Notes: a model not told the origin generated them from the letters alone. DNA of 47,785 nt from Patescibacteria group bacterium (GCA_018061755.1 JAGOTP010000008.1:1-47785), one strand, 5' to 3'; counted from the stretch's first letter, positions 1 through 10,928 are shown. A program made the numbers and translations.

Positions 1-1
1 G

Positions 2-1063
2 GTCAACACAGAAGCCAAGAACGTCGGCATCAGCATTTTGTGGTTGTTCGCGAGCATGATTCCTGTCATTACGTTCCTCGCGAGCTGTGCCACACTGGTT
101 ATCTTGGGTATGGGTGGACGTTTCGTCATCAACGGACAAATGACCTTGGGTGAACTGGCCGCTTTCAACAGCTACTTGTCACTTCTCATCTTCCCGATCT
201 TTATCATCGGCTTCATGAGCAATGCCATCGGCCGCGCTTCCGCATCTTACGCTCGCGTATCTGAAACGTTGCTGGCTCCGGTCGTTATTCCAACCGGAAC
301 GGATGCAGGCGCCATTCGAGGCGATATCGACCTTCAAGATGTGACGTTAGAATACGGCGAGAAAACCGTTTTGAAGCATCTGTCTTTTTCCATAAAAGCC
401 AAGACCAAAACAGCCATCGTTGGACCAACCGCCGCTGGAAAAACGCAACTCCTTCAGCTCATGACCGGCCTACTTACCCCCACCAGTGGACACATCACCT
501 ATGATGGAAAACCGATTGAAAACTACGAAAAGAATCGTTTCCACGCGCAGGTTGGTTTCGTCTTCCAAGACAGTGTCATTTTCAACTTAAGCTTGCGTGA
601 GAACATCGCGTTCAGTGCAACCGCCAAAGGAGAAGCCTTAGACAAAGCCATTCAAACAGCTGAGCTGAATGATTTCATCCATGAATTACCAGAAGGACTG
701 GAAACGCGCGTCTCAGAGCGTGGTGTGAGTTTGTCCGGCGGACAAAAGCAGCGTCTCATGTTGGCGCGTGCTTTGACGCTCAATCCGAGCGTCCTGTTCT
801 TGGATGATTTCACCGCCCGCGTCGATACACGAACCGAGTCCAGAATTCTCGAAAACATCGAGAAAAACTATCCCAACCTCACCCTGATTTCGATTACGCA
901 AAAGATTGCCCCGATTGAAAATTACGACAAGATCATCCTTCTTATGGAGGGTGAAATCTTGGCGAATGGCACGCATGACGAATTAATGCATTCGAGCCCT
1001 GAATACGTCCAGATCGCCAATTCTCAACGCTCTACCGATGAATATGAATCAACCCAGCAATAA
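2..1063 (+). CDS. ABC exporter half-transporter with degenerate ATPase site (5' truncated by window)
   Basis: The reading frame is open from base 2, so the start codon and most of the membrane domain lie outside the window. What remains is the end of the transmembrane domain (hydrophobic segments at about 45-230) and a full nucleotide-binding domain. Walker A (GPTAAGKTQ) is near 421-447, a canonical signature LSGGQ near 730-745, and Walker B (VLFLDDF) near 791-811. The catalytic Glu after Walker B is Asp, and the switch-loop His is Gln (SITQK, near 889-903). This is the degenerate half of a heterodimeric type IV exporter such as TM287/TM288 (family knowledge). It overlaps the next ABC gene by 26 bp, so the two are probably co-translated and co-assembled. 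The substrate (drug, lipid or peptide) cannot be told from the sequence. Confidence 0.93.
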   Translation, partial: VNTEAKNVGISILWLFASMIPVITFLASCATLVILGMGGRFVINGQMTLGELAAFNSYLSLLIFPIFIIGFMSNAIGRASASYARVSETLLAPVVIPTGTDAGAIRGDIDLQDVTLEYGEKTVLKHLSFSIKAKTKTAIVGPTAAGKTQLLQLMTGLLTPTSGHITYDGKPIENYEKNRFHAQVGFVFQDSVIFNLSLRENIAFSATAKGEALDKAIQTAELNDFIHELPEGLETRVSERGVSLSGGQKQRLMLARALTLNPSVLFLDDFTARVDTRTESRILENIEKNYPNLTLISITQKIAPIENYDKIILLMEGEILANGTHDELMHSSPEYVQIANSQRSTDEYESTQQ

Positions 1064-2780
1064 ATCCATGATGGGAGCGGCCAAGCGCTTGTTTGCGCTC
1101 ATGGCCGAGGATAAAAAGAACATCATCCTTGCCTTTCTTGGCATGCTCATCACGTCTGGCGTCAACATTGCGACACCGGTCATCTTTGGACATGTCGTCG
1201 ACACCGCCATTCGGACCAGCGACTATCCGCGCGTCTTGTGGTACGTGGGTGGGCTGCTTATCGCTTTTCTTCTCACCTTTGCCATCAACTATGGGCAGAT
1301 GATGCTGATGGGTACGGTCGGACAGAACGTACTGTATAAATTGCGTAATCGCGTCTTCCTGAAACTCCAAGAACTCCCGATCGCCTTCTTCCATCAATCA
1401 AAGGCTGGTGACCTGATTTCACGCATCAACAATGACACGGACAAATTGAATCAGTTCTTTTCGGAAACGCTCATGCGCTTCATGGGCAGCATTTTCATCA
1501 TGATCGGCGCCGCTATCTTCATCATCGTTCTGCAACCGAAGTTGGCTTTGGCCGCTCTAGCTCCTGCCGTAATTCTGCTCTTTTTCACGCAAGCCGTATC
1601 AGGCTGGGTCAAACGAAAGAACGCGGAAAGTTTGCAAGCTGTTGGAGCCTTGAGTGGAGAAGTTCAGGAAAGTCTGGATAACTTCAAAGTCATCGTAGCC
1701 TTCAATCGTCGCGACTATTTCCGTGCTCGCTTTACCGAAACCAACCGGATTAATTTCAAGGCTTCGCTCAAAGCAGGCGCTGCTAACAACTTGTTCACAC
1801 CGATCTACGATCTCTCCTCCAACGTCGCGCTGTTGATTGTGACCGCCTTCGGTATTTTGCTCATCACACAAGGTCAATTCACCATTGGTCTCCTCTTGAG
1901 CTTCTTGATCTATATCGAACGCTTCTATACCCCACTGCGTCAGATCGCCACTTTCTGGTCTTCGCTCCAGGTTTCCCTGGCTGGTTGGGATCGTGTATCG
2001 GCGATCTTGAACAATCCACTGACCTTGGAAACGATCGCTGCTTCGACTCAAGCGAAGGAACCATCTATTTTAGCTTTCAAGAATGTCTCCTTCCATTATC
2101 CAGATGGAAAAACCGTCTTGAAGAACATCACGCTAGAACTTGTACCAGGAAAAACCTACGCTTTAGTCGGACCAACCGGCGGCGGCAAAACAACGACCGC
2201 CTCACTCATGGCACGTCTTTACGACCCATCGGAAGGAACGGTTCTCTTGAACGGCCAGGATATGCGATCGTATACCGCGGAAGAACGCACGAAACGTATC
2301 GGCTTCATCTTGCAAGAACCATTCCTGTTCACAGGCACGCTCATGGACAACTTGTTTCATGGAAATCCTGCCTACACGAACGCTTCGCCGGAAGCCCTGC
2401 ATGAGGCTATTGAACAAGCTGGTCTCAAGAACCTTCTGTCACGCTTCCCAGACGGCTTGGAAACAGAAGTAAAATCCGGTTCAGATACGATCAGTCTTGG
2501 TCAGCGTCAACTTATCGCCTTCATGCGAGCCGTCTTGCGCAAACCAGAGCTGCTGATCTTGGACGAAGCAACCGCCAACATCGATACCGTCACAGAACAG
2601 CTCTTGGAAGAAACATTGACTAAGCTACCTAAAACAACCACCACCGTCATCATCGCCCATCGCCTCAACACCATCGAAAACGCTGATGAGATTTTCTTCG
2701 TGAACAATGGAATGGTGACAGCAGCGGGATCATTTGATCACGCACTTGAGTTGCTGATGCAGGGAGAACGGAAAAGCTAA
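1038..2780 (+). CDS. ABC exporter half-transporter, catalytic partner
   Basis: 580 residues, the usual length of a half-exporter: an N-terminal six-helix ABC transmembrane domain (about residues 30-310) and a C-terminal ATPase domain. Walker A (GPTGGGKTT) is near 2170-2196, Walker B with catalytic Glu (LILDEATAN) near 2551-2580, and the switch His (IIAHRL) near 2646-2663. The signature is altered: ISLGQRQ instead of LSGGQ (near 2490-2510). The neighbouring half-transporter has a canonical signature but lost Glu and His, so the two lesions fall in the same composite ATP site, as expected for an asymmetric heterodimer. ATGs at 1038, 1044 and 1068 are all possible starts; 1038 is used because no clear Shine-Dalgarno decides. 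A strong terminator follows 12 bp after the stop. Confidence 0.94.
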   Translation: MNMNQPSNKSMMGAAKRLFALMAEDKKNIILAFLGMLITSGVNIATPVIFGHVVDTAIRTSDYPRVLWYVGGLLIAFLLTFAINYGQMMLMGTVGQNVLYKLRNRVFLKLQELPIAFFHQSKAGDLISRINNDTDKLNQFFSETLMRFMGSIFIMIGAAIFIIVLQPKLALAALAPAVILLFFTQAVSGWVKRKNAESLQAVGALSGEVQESLDNFKVIVAFNRRDYFRARFTETNRINFKASLKAGAANNLFTPIYDLSSNVALLIVTAFGILLITQGQFTIGLLLSFLIYIERFYTPLRQIATFWSSLQVSLAGWDRVSAILNNPLTLETIAASTQAKEPSILAFKNVSFHYPDGKTVLKNITLELVPGKTYALVGPTGGGKTTTASLMARLYDPSEGTVLLNGQDMRSYTAEERTKRIGFILQEPFLFTGTLMDNLFHGNPAYTNASPEALHEAIEQAGLKNLLSRFPDGLETEVKSGSDTISLGQRQLIAFMRAVLRKPELLILDEATANIDTVTEQLLEETLTKLPKTTTTVIIAHRLNTIENADEIFFVNNGMVTAAGSFDHALELLMQGERKS

Positions 2781-2792
2781 CGAGGGAGAAAC

Positions 2793-2823
2793 AAAAAGAC
2801 ACCATCTTGTATGGTGTCTTTTT
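2793..2823. terminator. Bidirectional intrinsic terminator
   Basis: A perfect 13-bp stem (AAAAAGACACCAT with ATGGTGTCTTTTT) encloses a 5-nt loop. The A-run and T-run make it usable in both directions, ending the ABC exporter operon (+) and the lipoprotein transcript (-). Confidence 0.93.
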
Positions 2824-2862
2824 GTTTGTGGAAGACGGAATACTTCCACAGATGAGAAGGTT

Positions 2863-2918
2863 AGCCTCTATCTCCGTGTCGACGAACTGCTGTCACTGCA
2901 GGATGCGTCGTAGAGGCT
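2863..2918 (-). other. Structured 3' untranslated element downstream of the lipoprotein gene
   Basis: Between the lipoprotein stop (2932) and the terminator lies a nested stem. AGCCTCTA (2863-2870) pairs with TAGAGGCT (2911-2918); inside, CGACG pairs with CGTCG and CTGC with GCAG. A further 8-bp hairpin (TGTGGAAG/CTTCCACA) occupies 2827-2850. Pairing was read by eye; the role is unknown (3' end protection or a small RNA are possible). Confidence 0.45.
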
Positions 2919-2931
2919 GGCTTGGACTCGC

Positions 2932-3342
2932 TCAGTCGCACTCGTGGAAGTGCAGGTGGCTCCGGTGGAGCTGTACGCCTCGGCAGGCGGCCCGGCACAG
3001 CTCCTCGTCCATGCGGCAGGCCTCGGCGACATTGACCTGGAGGCCAGCCACCTGGTCGTAGTCGTGGACGTGGCACCCCCACCGTCCCACGATGGCCTCG
3101 ACTTGGGCGAGGTTGTGCTCGCTCAAAGCGCGGAAGTAGGTGGAGCGGTCGGACGGAGCGGAGTAGCAGATGCCGCGGTAGTGCGTCGACTGGGACACGT
3201 CAGAAGATCCGGAGGACCACATCGTGGGGTCCGCCGTGCTCTCGTTCACGTAGCGCCATCCCTCCCGGCCCGTGTCGGTTGAGGCCGACGGGGTCGCGCA
3301 GCCGGAAACGAACAGAGCCAGAACACCGAAATACTTCTTCAT
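2932..3342 (-). CDS. Small cysteine-rich lipoprotein, orphan (G+C-rich cassette)
   Basis: 136 residues. The start at 3342 is chosen because GAGG sits 8 nt upstream and it opens a classic lipoprotein signal, MKKYFGVLALFVSGC, with lipobox VSGC. The mature part has six further Cys, enough for three disulfides, which fits the two DsbA-like genes just upstream and VKOR at 37.3 kb; Lgt at 5.1 kb could attach the lipid. I recognise no domain family. G+C is high (41 of 60 bases at 3061-3120, against 28 of 60 at 1681-1740 in the ABC gene), which suggests a separate origin. The gene is a self-contained unit with its own promoter, leader and terminator. The translation looks protein-like, but its reality rests on signal peptide, RBS and promoter rather than on homology. 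Confidence 0.72.
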   Translation of the reverse strand: MKKYFGVLALFVSGCATPSASTDTGREGWRYVNESTADPTMWSSGSSDVSQSTHYRGICYSAPSDRSTYFRALSEHNLAQVEAIVGRWGCHVHDYDQVAGLQVNVAEACRMDEELCRAACRGVQLHRSHLHFHECD

Positions 3343-3412
3343 CAGAGAAACCTCGTGGTCGGAAGGTCCAGACGTCCTACGCGAAGCGGAGTCTCCAACG
3401 CAGGAACGGGGC

Positions 3413-3442
3413 ACTATTCCACGGGAAAGGTGTGACTGTCAA
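3413..3442 (-). promoter_or_regulatory. Sigma-70-type promoter for the lipoprotein gene
   Basis: On the minus strand a perfect -35 TTGACA (3437-3442) is followed after 18 bp by AATAGT (3413-3418) as -10. The predicted leader is about 65 nt and ends with the GAGG site before the start at 3342. Confidence 0.6.
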
Positions 3443-3490
3443 CCATGCTCCTCTTTTCTTAAAAAAGCTTGATCGTTGCCGATAACAAAC

Positions 3491-3520
3491 AGAAAAGCTA
3501 CCCCATGGGGTAGCTTTTCT
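3491..3520. terminator. Bidirectional intrinsic terminator after the DsbA gene
   Basis: A perfect 30-bp palindrome (AGAAAAGCTACCCCA and its complement) with A- and T-rich ends lies 18 bp past the stop of the dsbA-like gene (minus strand). Confidence 0.9.
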
Positions 3521-3538
3521 CAGACCTAAGAGAAATCC

Positions 3539-4294
3539 TTAGTTCTTCGCACCAGCCGCCGTCAATTCCTGCTTCAAGGTGGCGTAAGGGACTGCGCCGC
3601 TTACGAGCTTGCCATTGATGAAGGTGGCAGGCGTGCCGTTCACACCAGCGTCGTTGCCGGAAGCCATGTCAGAGTTGACCTTGGCAGCCATTTCGCCGCT
3701 GTCCAAACACTTCTTGAAGTTCCCTTCGTTCAGACCGATCTCTTTGGCTACGCGAGCATAGAGATCAGCGCCAAGCGTTTGGTTATTTTCAAACAATTTC
3801 TTGTGCATCTTCCAGAAGGCATCATTGCCACCGAGTTTAGCCGCACATTCGGAAGCTTCAGCCGCCTTTTGGGCGTTCTCATGGAAGGACAATGGGAAGT
3901 GGCGGTAAACCAAACGGACGTCATTTGGGAATTCCGTCAACATCTGCTCAATACTTGGTTCAAGCTGAGCACAGAAAGGGCACTGGAAATCAGAGTATTC
4001 GATAACTGTGACCTTCGCGTCCTTTTTGCCCAACACATGATCCGTGTCCGAAACTTCGCGAACAGGACCACCAGCTGGAGGAGTCATCGTATCCCCCGTA
4101 TTGGCTGGAACCGTTCCAGATGGAGTTGGAGCCTGGGCAACCATGTTGCCGCCAGCCATCGAACGACCACTCATCATCATGCCGAACACGAGCACCAAAG
4201 CCAAAACAGAAGAAATCGCAATTCCGACGAACAATCCAAGGTAAAATGTTGTCTTGGGACTAGAATCCCACAACCCGGCGTTTGAATGATCCAT
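3539..4294 (-). CDS. DsbA-like thiol:disulfide oxidoreductase, membrane-anchored
   Basis: 251 residues from ATG 4294; an in-frame TTG 12 nt upstream is less likely. An N-terminal hydrophobic segment (about residues 17-42) anchors or exports the protein. A thioredoxin-fold DsbA domain follows, with active site CPFC in YSDFQCPFCAQ and the cis-Pro loop GTPATF near the C-terminus. It would oxidise cysteine pairs in exported proteins, with VKOR (37.3 kb) as the likely re-oxidant. It lies downstream of a second DsbA-like gene and lgt but has its own promoter (4340-4368) and terminator (3491-3520), so it can be expressed independently of the upstream run. Assignment to the Thioredoxin_4/DsbA group is from motifs; which partner proteins it oxidises is inference. 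Confidence 0.9.
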   Translation of the reverse strand: MDHSNAGLWDSSPKTTFYLGLFVGIAISSVLALVLVFGMMMSGRSMAGGNMVAQAPTPSGTVPANTGDTMTPPAGGPVREVSDTDHVLGKKDAKVTVIEYSDFQCPFCAQLEPSIEQMLTEFPNDVRLVYRHFPLSFHENAQKAAEASECAAKLGGNDAFWKMHKKLFENNQTLGADLYARVAKEIGLNEGNFKKCLDSGEMAAKVNSDMASGNDAGVNGTPATFINGKLVSGAVPYATLKQELTAAGAKN

Positions 4295-4339
4295 AAAAGA
4301 TCTCAAAGATCACATCGCAATGAATGAATAAGCACGGAA

Positions 4340-4368
4340 ATTATACGGAACGGGAAAACACTTGTCGA
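4340..4368 (-). promoter_or_regulatory. Promoter for the distal DsbA-like gene
   Basis: Minus strand: -35 TCGACA (4363-4368), a 17-bp spacer, and a consensus -10 TATAAT (4340-4345). It lies in the 92-bp gap between the two DsbA-like genes and gives a leader of about 40 nt. Confidence 0.75.
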
Positions 4369-4386
4369 TACCGGCCAAGAGATATA

Positions 4387-5136
4387 TCAGCGCGTTCCTG
4401 TCGCGGCACCCACTGTCGTCGTGGTCGGAGCCATAGGGACGACCGGGATAGTAGACGTAGGAGCAACCACTGGTACCGTTTGAGCCAGAGCCGTATCCAG
4501 CGTACGCTTCCAATCAGCCAAGGGCATAGCAAACACGCGCGAAGTTCCGACAAAGAAGGTCGGTGTGGCATCCACACGATTCATGAAGCCTTCACTGATC
4601 GACTTAGCCACTAACCCATCCTGAGCTTTCGACGCGACACAGCTACGGAATTGATCCGCGTTCAACCCAGCGACGTTCCGAGCTAGCCCGACAAAGGCTT
4701 CAACCTTATCGCTCGCGCTAATCCAATTACGTGTCTGGAAGAGCTGGTCCTGATATTCCCAGAATTTTCCTTGAACCTGCGCACAACGAGCCGCATTGGC
4801 GCTAATACGAGCGGCTGGGTGTATGCTTTCAAGTGGGAAGTCCTTCCAAACAAAGCGGACACGATCTTTATAGGCCTCCATCACCTGCTTGATGATAGGG
4901 TGTGAAACCTGACAAGCTGGACATTCGAAGTCTTCGTACATGTGAACCGTGACTTTCGCTTGTTCAGGGCCAACCGCTGGGTCAGCCGCATCTGAGAAGG
5001 TCACATTTTCTTGACCGGGCACGGTGTTGCCGCCTGGAACACGGCTGAGCAAAAAGACTAGACCGACGAAGAGCAGAACCGTGATGGCCACAATGCCCAC
5101 AATCAAGCCTGTATTTGAGGAAGAAGAATTTGTCAT
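4387..5136 (-). CDS. DsbA-like thiol:disulfide oxidoreductase with Pro/Thr-rich tail
   Basis: 249 residues from ATG 5136. This start is fixed by an ATGA overlap with the lgt stop, which implies translational coupling. One N-terminal transmembrane segment (about residues 9-31) is followed by a DsbA domain with active site CPAC (YEDFECPACQ) and cis-Pro loop ATPTFF. The last ~30 residues are a low-complexity Pro/Thr/Val tail, unusual for DsbA and possibly a wall spacer. The CPAC dipeptide differs from the CPFC of the neighbour, so the two probably have different redox potentials or clients (inference). Confidence 0.9.
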   Translation of the reverse strand: MTNSSSSNTGLIVGIVAITVLLFVGLVFLLSRVPGGNTVPGQENVTFSDAADPAVGPEQAKVTVHMYEDFECPACQVSHPIIKQVMEAYKDRVRFVWKDFPLESIHPAARISANAARCAQVQGKFWEYQDQLFQTRNWISASDKVEAFVGLARNVAGLNADQFRSCVASKAQDGLVAKSISEGFMNRVDATPTFFVGTSRVFAMPLADWKRTLDTALAQTVPVVAPTSTIPVVPMAPTTTTVGAATGTR

Positions 5137-5888
5137 ACGGAGGATGGTAACATGCGTGAAGAGCGAGAGATACACCAAATACCTATTGCCAACAGTGGGA
5201 TAGACAAATACTGAGTAGGCGTCAATCCCAAATAGCGAACGTCCTGAACACGTAGGAAATCTAAACAGAAACGCGTCAGACCTTCAATCAACATATACAC
5301 ACCCAGCCAAAACCCCTGACCACGTGGTTTTCGGTTCAACCAAAGAAAGAGAAAACCCGTCGCAAAGCCTAACAAAGACAAATATAGACCCAAATCGTGG
5401 CGAACTTGACCATCGGGATAACGGACACCCAACAAGGCATGCGTAAGCGTCCCTGGATGATCATGGATCAAAAAACAGCCGATTCGCCCCACCCCGCAGC
5501 CCCAGGGCAAGCCCCAGATTAAGGTATCAGCGTACGTAAAAAACGACAGCTTCTTCCGAAAAATCGTCCAGGAGAAGACGGCTGCCGCGCCTAAAAATCC
5601 TCCAAAGATGGCATAGCCAGGAGCTCGTGGGTCAAGCGCTTGCCAGGGATGGGCGAGGTAGTAAGCAGGATCGTAGGCCAAGACATGGAGGAGACGTGAA
5701 CCGACGAAGGCACCGATAAAAATCCAAAACGCCAGATCGAGCACGATGCTGCCGTCCAACCCTTTAGCTTTGGCTCGTCGCCAAGCCAGATAGGTTCCAA
5801 GACCATACCCCAAGGCCACTAACGTCCCCCAAACTTGAAGTGGGATGCCGAATAAGGGAAAGGTCGTAGCTTGAATAAATGGCAGCAT
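5133..5888 (-). CDS. lgt: Prolipoprotein diacylglyceryl transferase (divergent Lgt)
   Basis: 251 residues, polytopic with about seven transmembrane helices. Lgt moves diacylglycerol from phosphatidylglycerol to the lipobox Cys of prolipoproteins. The family signature is recognisable as GRIGCFLIHDHPG (canonical GRxGNFxNxE), retaining the key Arg. The usual His of the HGGxxG motif (H103 in E. coli) is Phe here (AIFGGFLGA). The family assignment is firm, but the catalytic details may differ from the E. coli enzyme. A client is visible nearby in the lipoprotein at 2932-3342. The gene follows the upstream membrane protein by 3 bp and overlaps the DsbA-like gene by 4 bp. Confidence 0.88.
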   Translation of the reverse strand: MLPFIQATTFPLFGIPLQVWGTLVALGYGLGTYLAWRRAKAKGLDGSIVLDLAFWIFIGAFVGSRLLHVLAYDPAYYLAHPWQALDPRAPGYAIFGGFLGAAAVFSWTIFRKKLSFFTYADTLIWGLPWGCGVGRIGCFLIHDHPGTLTHALLGVRYPDGQVRHDLGLYLSLLGFATGFLFLWLNRKPRGQGFWLGVYMLIEGLTRFCLDFLRVQDVRYLGLTPTQYLSIPLLAIGIWCISRSSRMLPSSV

Positions 5889-5891
5889 AGA

Positions 5892-6377
5892 TTAGAGAAC
5901 GCGGAGCAAGCGCAAGGCTTGTTCATAATCGTCCAGCACCCAACCGGCTTCTCCCTGCAATTCAAAGGCAGTTTCGTGCACCAGTTGATTGCGTATTTTA
6001 TGCGCTGGCCAAATGTCTTTGATCCGTGGATATTTGTAGGCAGCCATCTTGAGACGCTCGCCCATTGTTTCACCAGGAATCAACAGAGACTTCAAGACAT
6101 TATCGAGCAATTTGTCCGCTTCGATAACCGCGATTTTCTGGCCAAGTTTTCCCTGCTTGGCCGATTGGCGGATCTGTACCCAAAGCTGCTTGATTTTGTC
6201 TGGGGTCAATCCATTCAATTCAGGGCGTTGCAGTTTGCGTACAAGAGAGACAACGAGACCGATAAGGAAAAGAACTGCGAATAAAACACTGAAGACGATC
6301 ACGACGGTTGAATCCGAAACAGAGCCTGTCTCTTCAGACAGCGTGGGCGAAGACGGTTGAAGGACGATCTGGAGCAT
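5892..6377 (-). CDS. Single-pass membrane protein with HEPN-like RNxxxH motif, unknown function
   Basis: 161 residues. One transmembrane helix lies at about residues 24-46 (VVIVFSVLFAVLFLIGLVV), followed by a helical cytoplasmic domain. Near residues 128-135 it has KIRNQLVHE, which fits the R-x4-H pattern of HEPN-fold domains; whether the fold is really HEPN cannot be decided by eye. No N-terminal signal is needed, as the helix itself would insert. It starts inside the gatA stop (TAATG, one base shared) and lies 3 bp before lgt, so it is translated with gatA and lgt. Function not recognised. Confidence 0.82.
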   Translation of the reverse strand: MLQIVLQPSSPTLSEETGSVSDSTVVIVFSVLFAVLFLIGLVVSLVRKLQRPELNGLTPDKIKQLWVQIRQSAKQGKLGQKIAVIEADKLLDNVLKSLLIPGETMGERLKMAAYKYPRIKDIWPAHKIRNQLVHETAFELQGEAGWVLDDYEQALRLLRVL

Positions 6378-7807
6378 TAGGCGAGACGTTCAAAGGCGTG
6401 TGCAGCCGCAAGGACAAGGTCATCGCCCATGTGTGGACCGGTCAGCTGCATCCCGACTGGTAATCCTTCACTCTGGCCACACGGCAAAGAAATGGCCGGT
6501 AATCCAGCTACGCTGACGGAAACCGTGAACACGTCTTGCAGGTACATGGCGAGCGGATCTGCTGCCTTTTCTCCGATCTTGAAAGCCACCGTCGGCGAAG
6601 TAGGGGTCATGAGAAGATCGACTTGCTCAAAAGCTTTGGCGTAAGCGCGACGAATCTCGGCTTGCACCTGACGAGCTTTGACGTAATAGGCATCGTAGTA
6701 GCCTTTGGATAAGGCGTAGGTCCCAATCAAGATACGGCGACGGACTTCTTCACCTAAGCCTTTGGCGCGCGAATCAAGATAGACGTCCAAGAGACGCTCA
6801 TGTTGTGCACGATTGCCATAGCGAATACCGTCAAAACGTGCCATATTGGAAGACACTTCACACGGCATGATAATATAATAGACTGCCAAAGCTTCGTTCA
6901 TGTAGGGCAAATCGACTTCGACAAACTCAACGCCTAAGCGTTCATAGCGCTTCATCCCCTCTTCCAGCGCTTTCCTCACGCCTGGCTCGATGCCGCCCTG
7001 CGACCAAGCCTGTTTAGGCAAACCGATTTTCAAACGGTCGATCCCTTCAGCTGAATCGAACGTCAGTGGTTGAGTCGGACGAGTCGTTTGATCCTGTGCA
7101 TCTTGCCCCTGAATCAGTTCGAACATGAGAGCTGCGTCTTCGACCGTTTTTGTCATGGGACCGACCTGATCCAACGAAGAAGCCATCGCGATCGCACCGT
7201 AGCGAGAAACGCGACCATAGGTCGGCTTGAAACCGACAACTCCGCAGAAAGAAGCGGGCAAACGCACAGAACCACCGGTGTCGGTGCCAAGCGAACCGAT
7301 ACACAAATCAGCCGCGAGTGCCGATCCATTTCCACCAGACGATCCACCCGACACACGCGTCAGATCCAACGGGTTTTTACTTGGGCCGTAAGCTGAATTT
7401 TCCGTTGAACCACCCATCCCAAATTCATCCAGGTTCGTTTTTCCAATGATCACTGCCCCGGCATCGCGCAAACGCGCAACGACCGTCGCGTCATAGGGGG
7501 CAATGTATTTAGACAAGATATTCGAACCTCCCGTCGTCCGCGTACCCTTGGTCAACAAGTTATCTTTGATCGCAACGGGAATTCCATCCAAAACACTCAA
7601 CGCTTCTCCGCGCGAACGACGCTCGTCAGAGGCCGCCGCAGCAGCACGCGCCTCTTCCGGCATGAACGTCAGATAGGCGTTCAGTTCGTCGTTCCGCTGT
7701 TCACCACGCGTCAAGTAATCCTCGACCAATTCAGCCGAAGAGAATTCCTGCTTTGCGAGCGCGGTAGCAGCATCTTTGATCGTCCAGTGAAGATGAGGAA
7801 GAGACAT
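6377..7807 (-). CDS. gatA: Asp/Glu-tRNA(Asn/Gln) amidotransferase subunit A
   Basis: 476 residues, normal length. GatA hydrolyses glutamine and passes ammonia to GatB, which amidates Glu-tRNA(Gln) and/or Asp-tRNA(Asn). The amidase-signature triad is complete: Lys81 (VAIKDN), cis-Ser156 (GGSSGGN) and nucleophile Ser180 (DTGGSVR). The fold-defining block around 150-205 is well conserved. gatC lies 6 bp upstream; gatB is not in the window, so the complex depends on an unlinked gene. The start ATG at 7807 aligns with the usual N-terminus. Confidence 0.97.
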   Translation of the reverse strand: MSLPHLHWTIKDAATALAKQEFSSAELVEDYLTRGEQRNDELNAYLTFMPEEARAAAAASDERRSRGEALSVLDGIPVAIKDNLLTKGTRTTGGSNILSKYIAPYDATVVARLRDAGAVIIGKTNLDEFGMGGSTENSAYGPSKNPLDLTRVSGGSSGGNGSALAADLCIGSLGTDTGGSVRLPASFCGVVGFKPTYGRVSRYGAIAMASSLDQVGPMTKTVEDAALMFELIQGQDAQDQTTRPTQPLTFDSAEGIDRLKIGLPKQAWSQGGIEPGVRKALEEGMKRYERLGVEFVEVDLPYMNEALAVYYIIMPCEVSSNMARFDGIRYGNRAQHERLLDVYLDSRAKGLGEEVRRRILIGTYALSKGYYDAYYVKARQVQAEIRRAYAKAFEQVDLLMTPTSPTVAFKIGEKAADPLAMYLQDVFTVSVSVAGLPAISLPCGQSEGLPVGMQLTGPHMGDDLVLAAAHAFERLA

Positions 7808-7813
7808 ACACGA

Positions 7814-8116
7814 TTAATCTTTTGGTTTATCGAAAACACCTGGCACACGTAGGAGTGCACCTGCTCGATCAGGAAAGGCACCGTGAAGCGCGCTCAGCAA
7901 GTCGGGGGAAGATGGTTCTGGTTCATCCGATCGAATTACTGCCTGGAGTGACGCGTCATCGCTAGCGACCACAGCTGTTGTCTGTACGGTCTGCAAACGA
8001 TCAACATAGCCAAAAATAGCACTCAACTGAGCCTGTAACGCTTCGAGCCTGCTTTCATCGACTTGAATGCGGGCCAATTTCGCTAAATGCAGCAGTTCTT
8101 CTCTCGTAAAAGACAT
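7814..8116 (-). CDS. gatC: Asp/Glu-tRNA(Asn/Gln) amidotransferase subunit C
   Basis: 100 residues, typical of GatC, the small subunit that wraps between GatA and GatB. The N-terminal TREELLHLAKLARIQVDE block (first ~20 residues) is the conserved GatC signature, and a C-terminal segment with SDEPEPS matches the usual 'lRxDe' region. It immediately precedes gatA (6-bp gap). The 55-bp space upstream to the methyltransferase stop holds no terminator, so it probably belongs to the ligA transcript. Confidence 0.94.
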   Translation of the reverse strand: MSFTREELLHLAKLARIQVDESRLEALQAQLSAIFGYVDRLQTVQTTAVVASDDASLQAVIRSDEPEPSSPDLLSALHGAFPDRAGALLRVPGVFDKPKD

Positions 8117-8171
8117 AGATAGAGGTACGGTAGCGTATTGCCGATGGAAAGACTAGCCTAGATTAAACCTC

Positions 8172-10852
<2,681 letters not shown>

Positions 10853-10928
10853 CTACAAGTCTAGCAGATGAGCCATTTTTACGCACAACCCTGCGAAAAA
10901 CAGACATTTGGCAAAAGGCACAAAAACA

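Noticed and set aside
2944-3282. 112-codon plus-strand frame opposite the lipoprotein
   Set aside because: The minus frame has promoter, ribosome site, signal peptide and lipobox; the plus frame has none.
3491-3520. Perfect palindromes between genes as attachment or recombination sites
   Set aside because: All such palindromes lie at gene ends with A/T tracts and are best read as intrinsic terminators; no integrase or repeats flank them.
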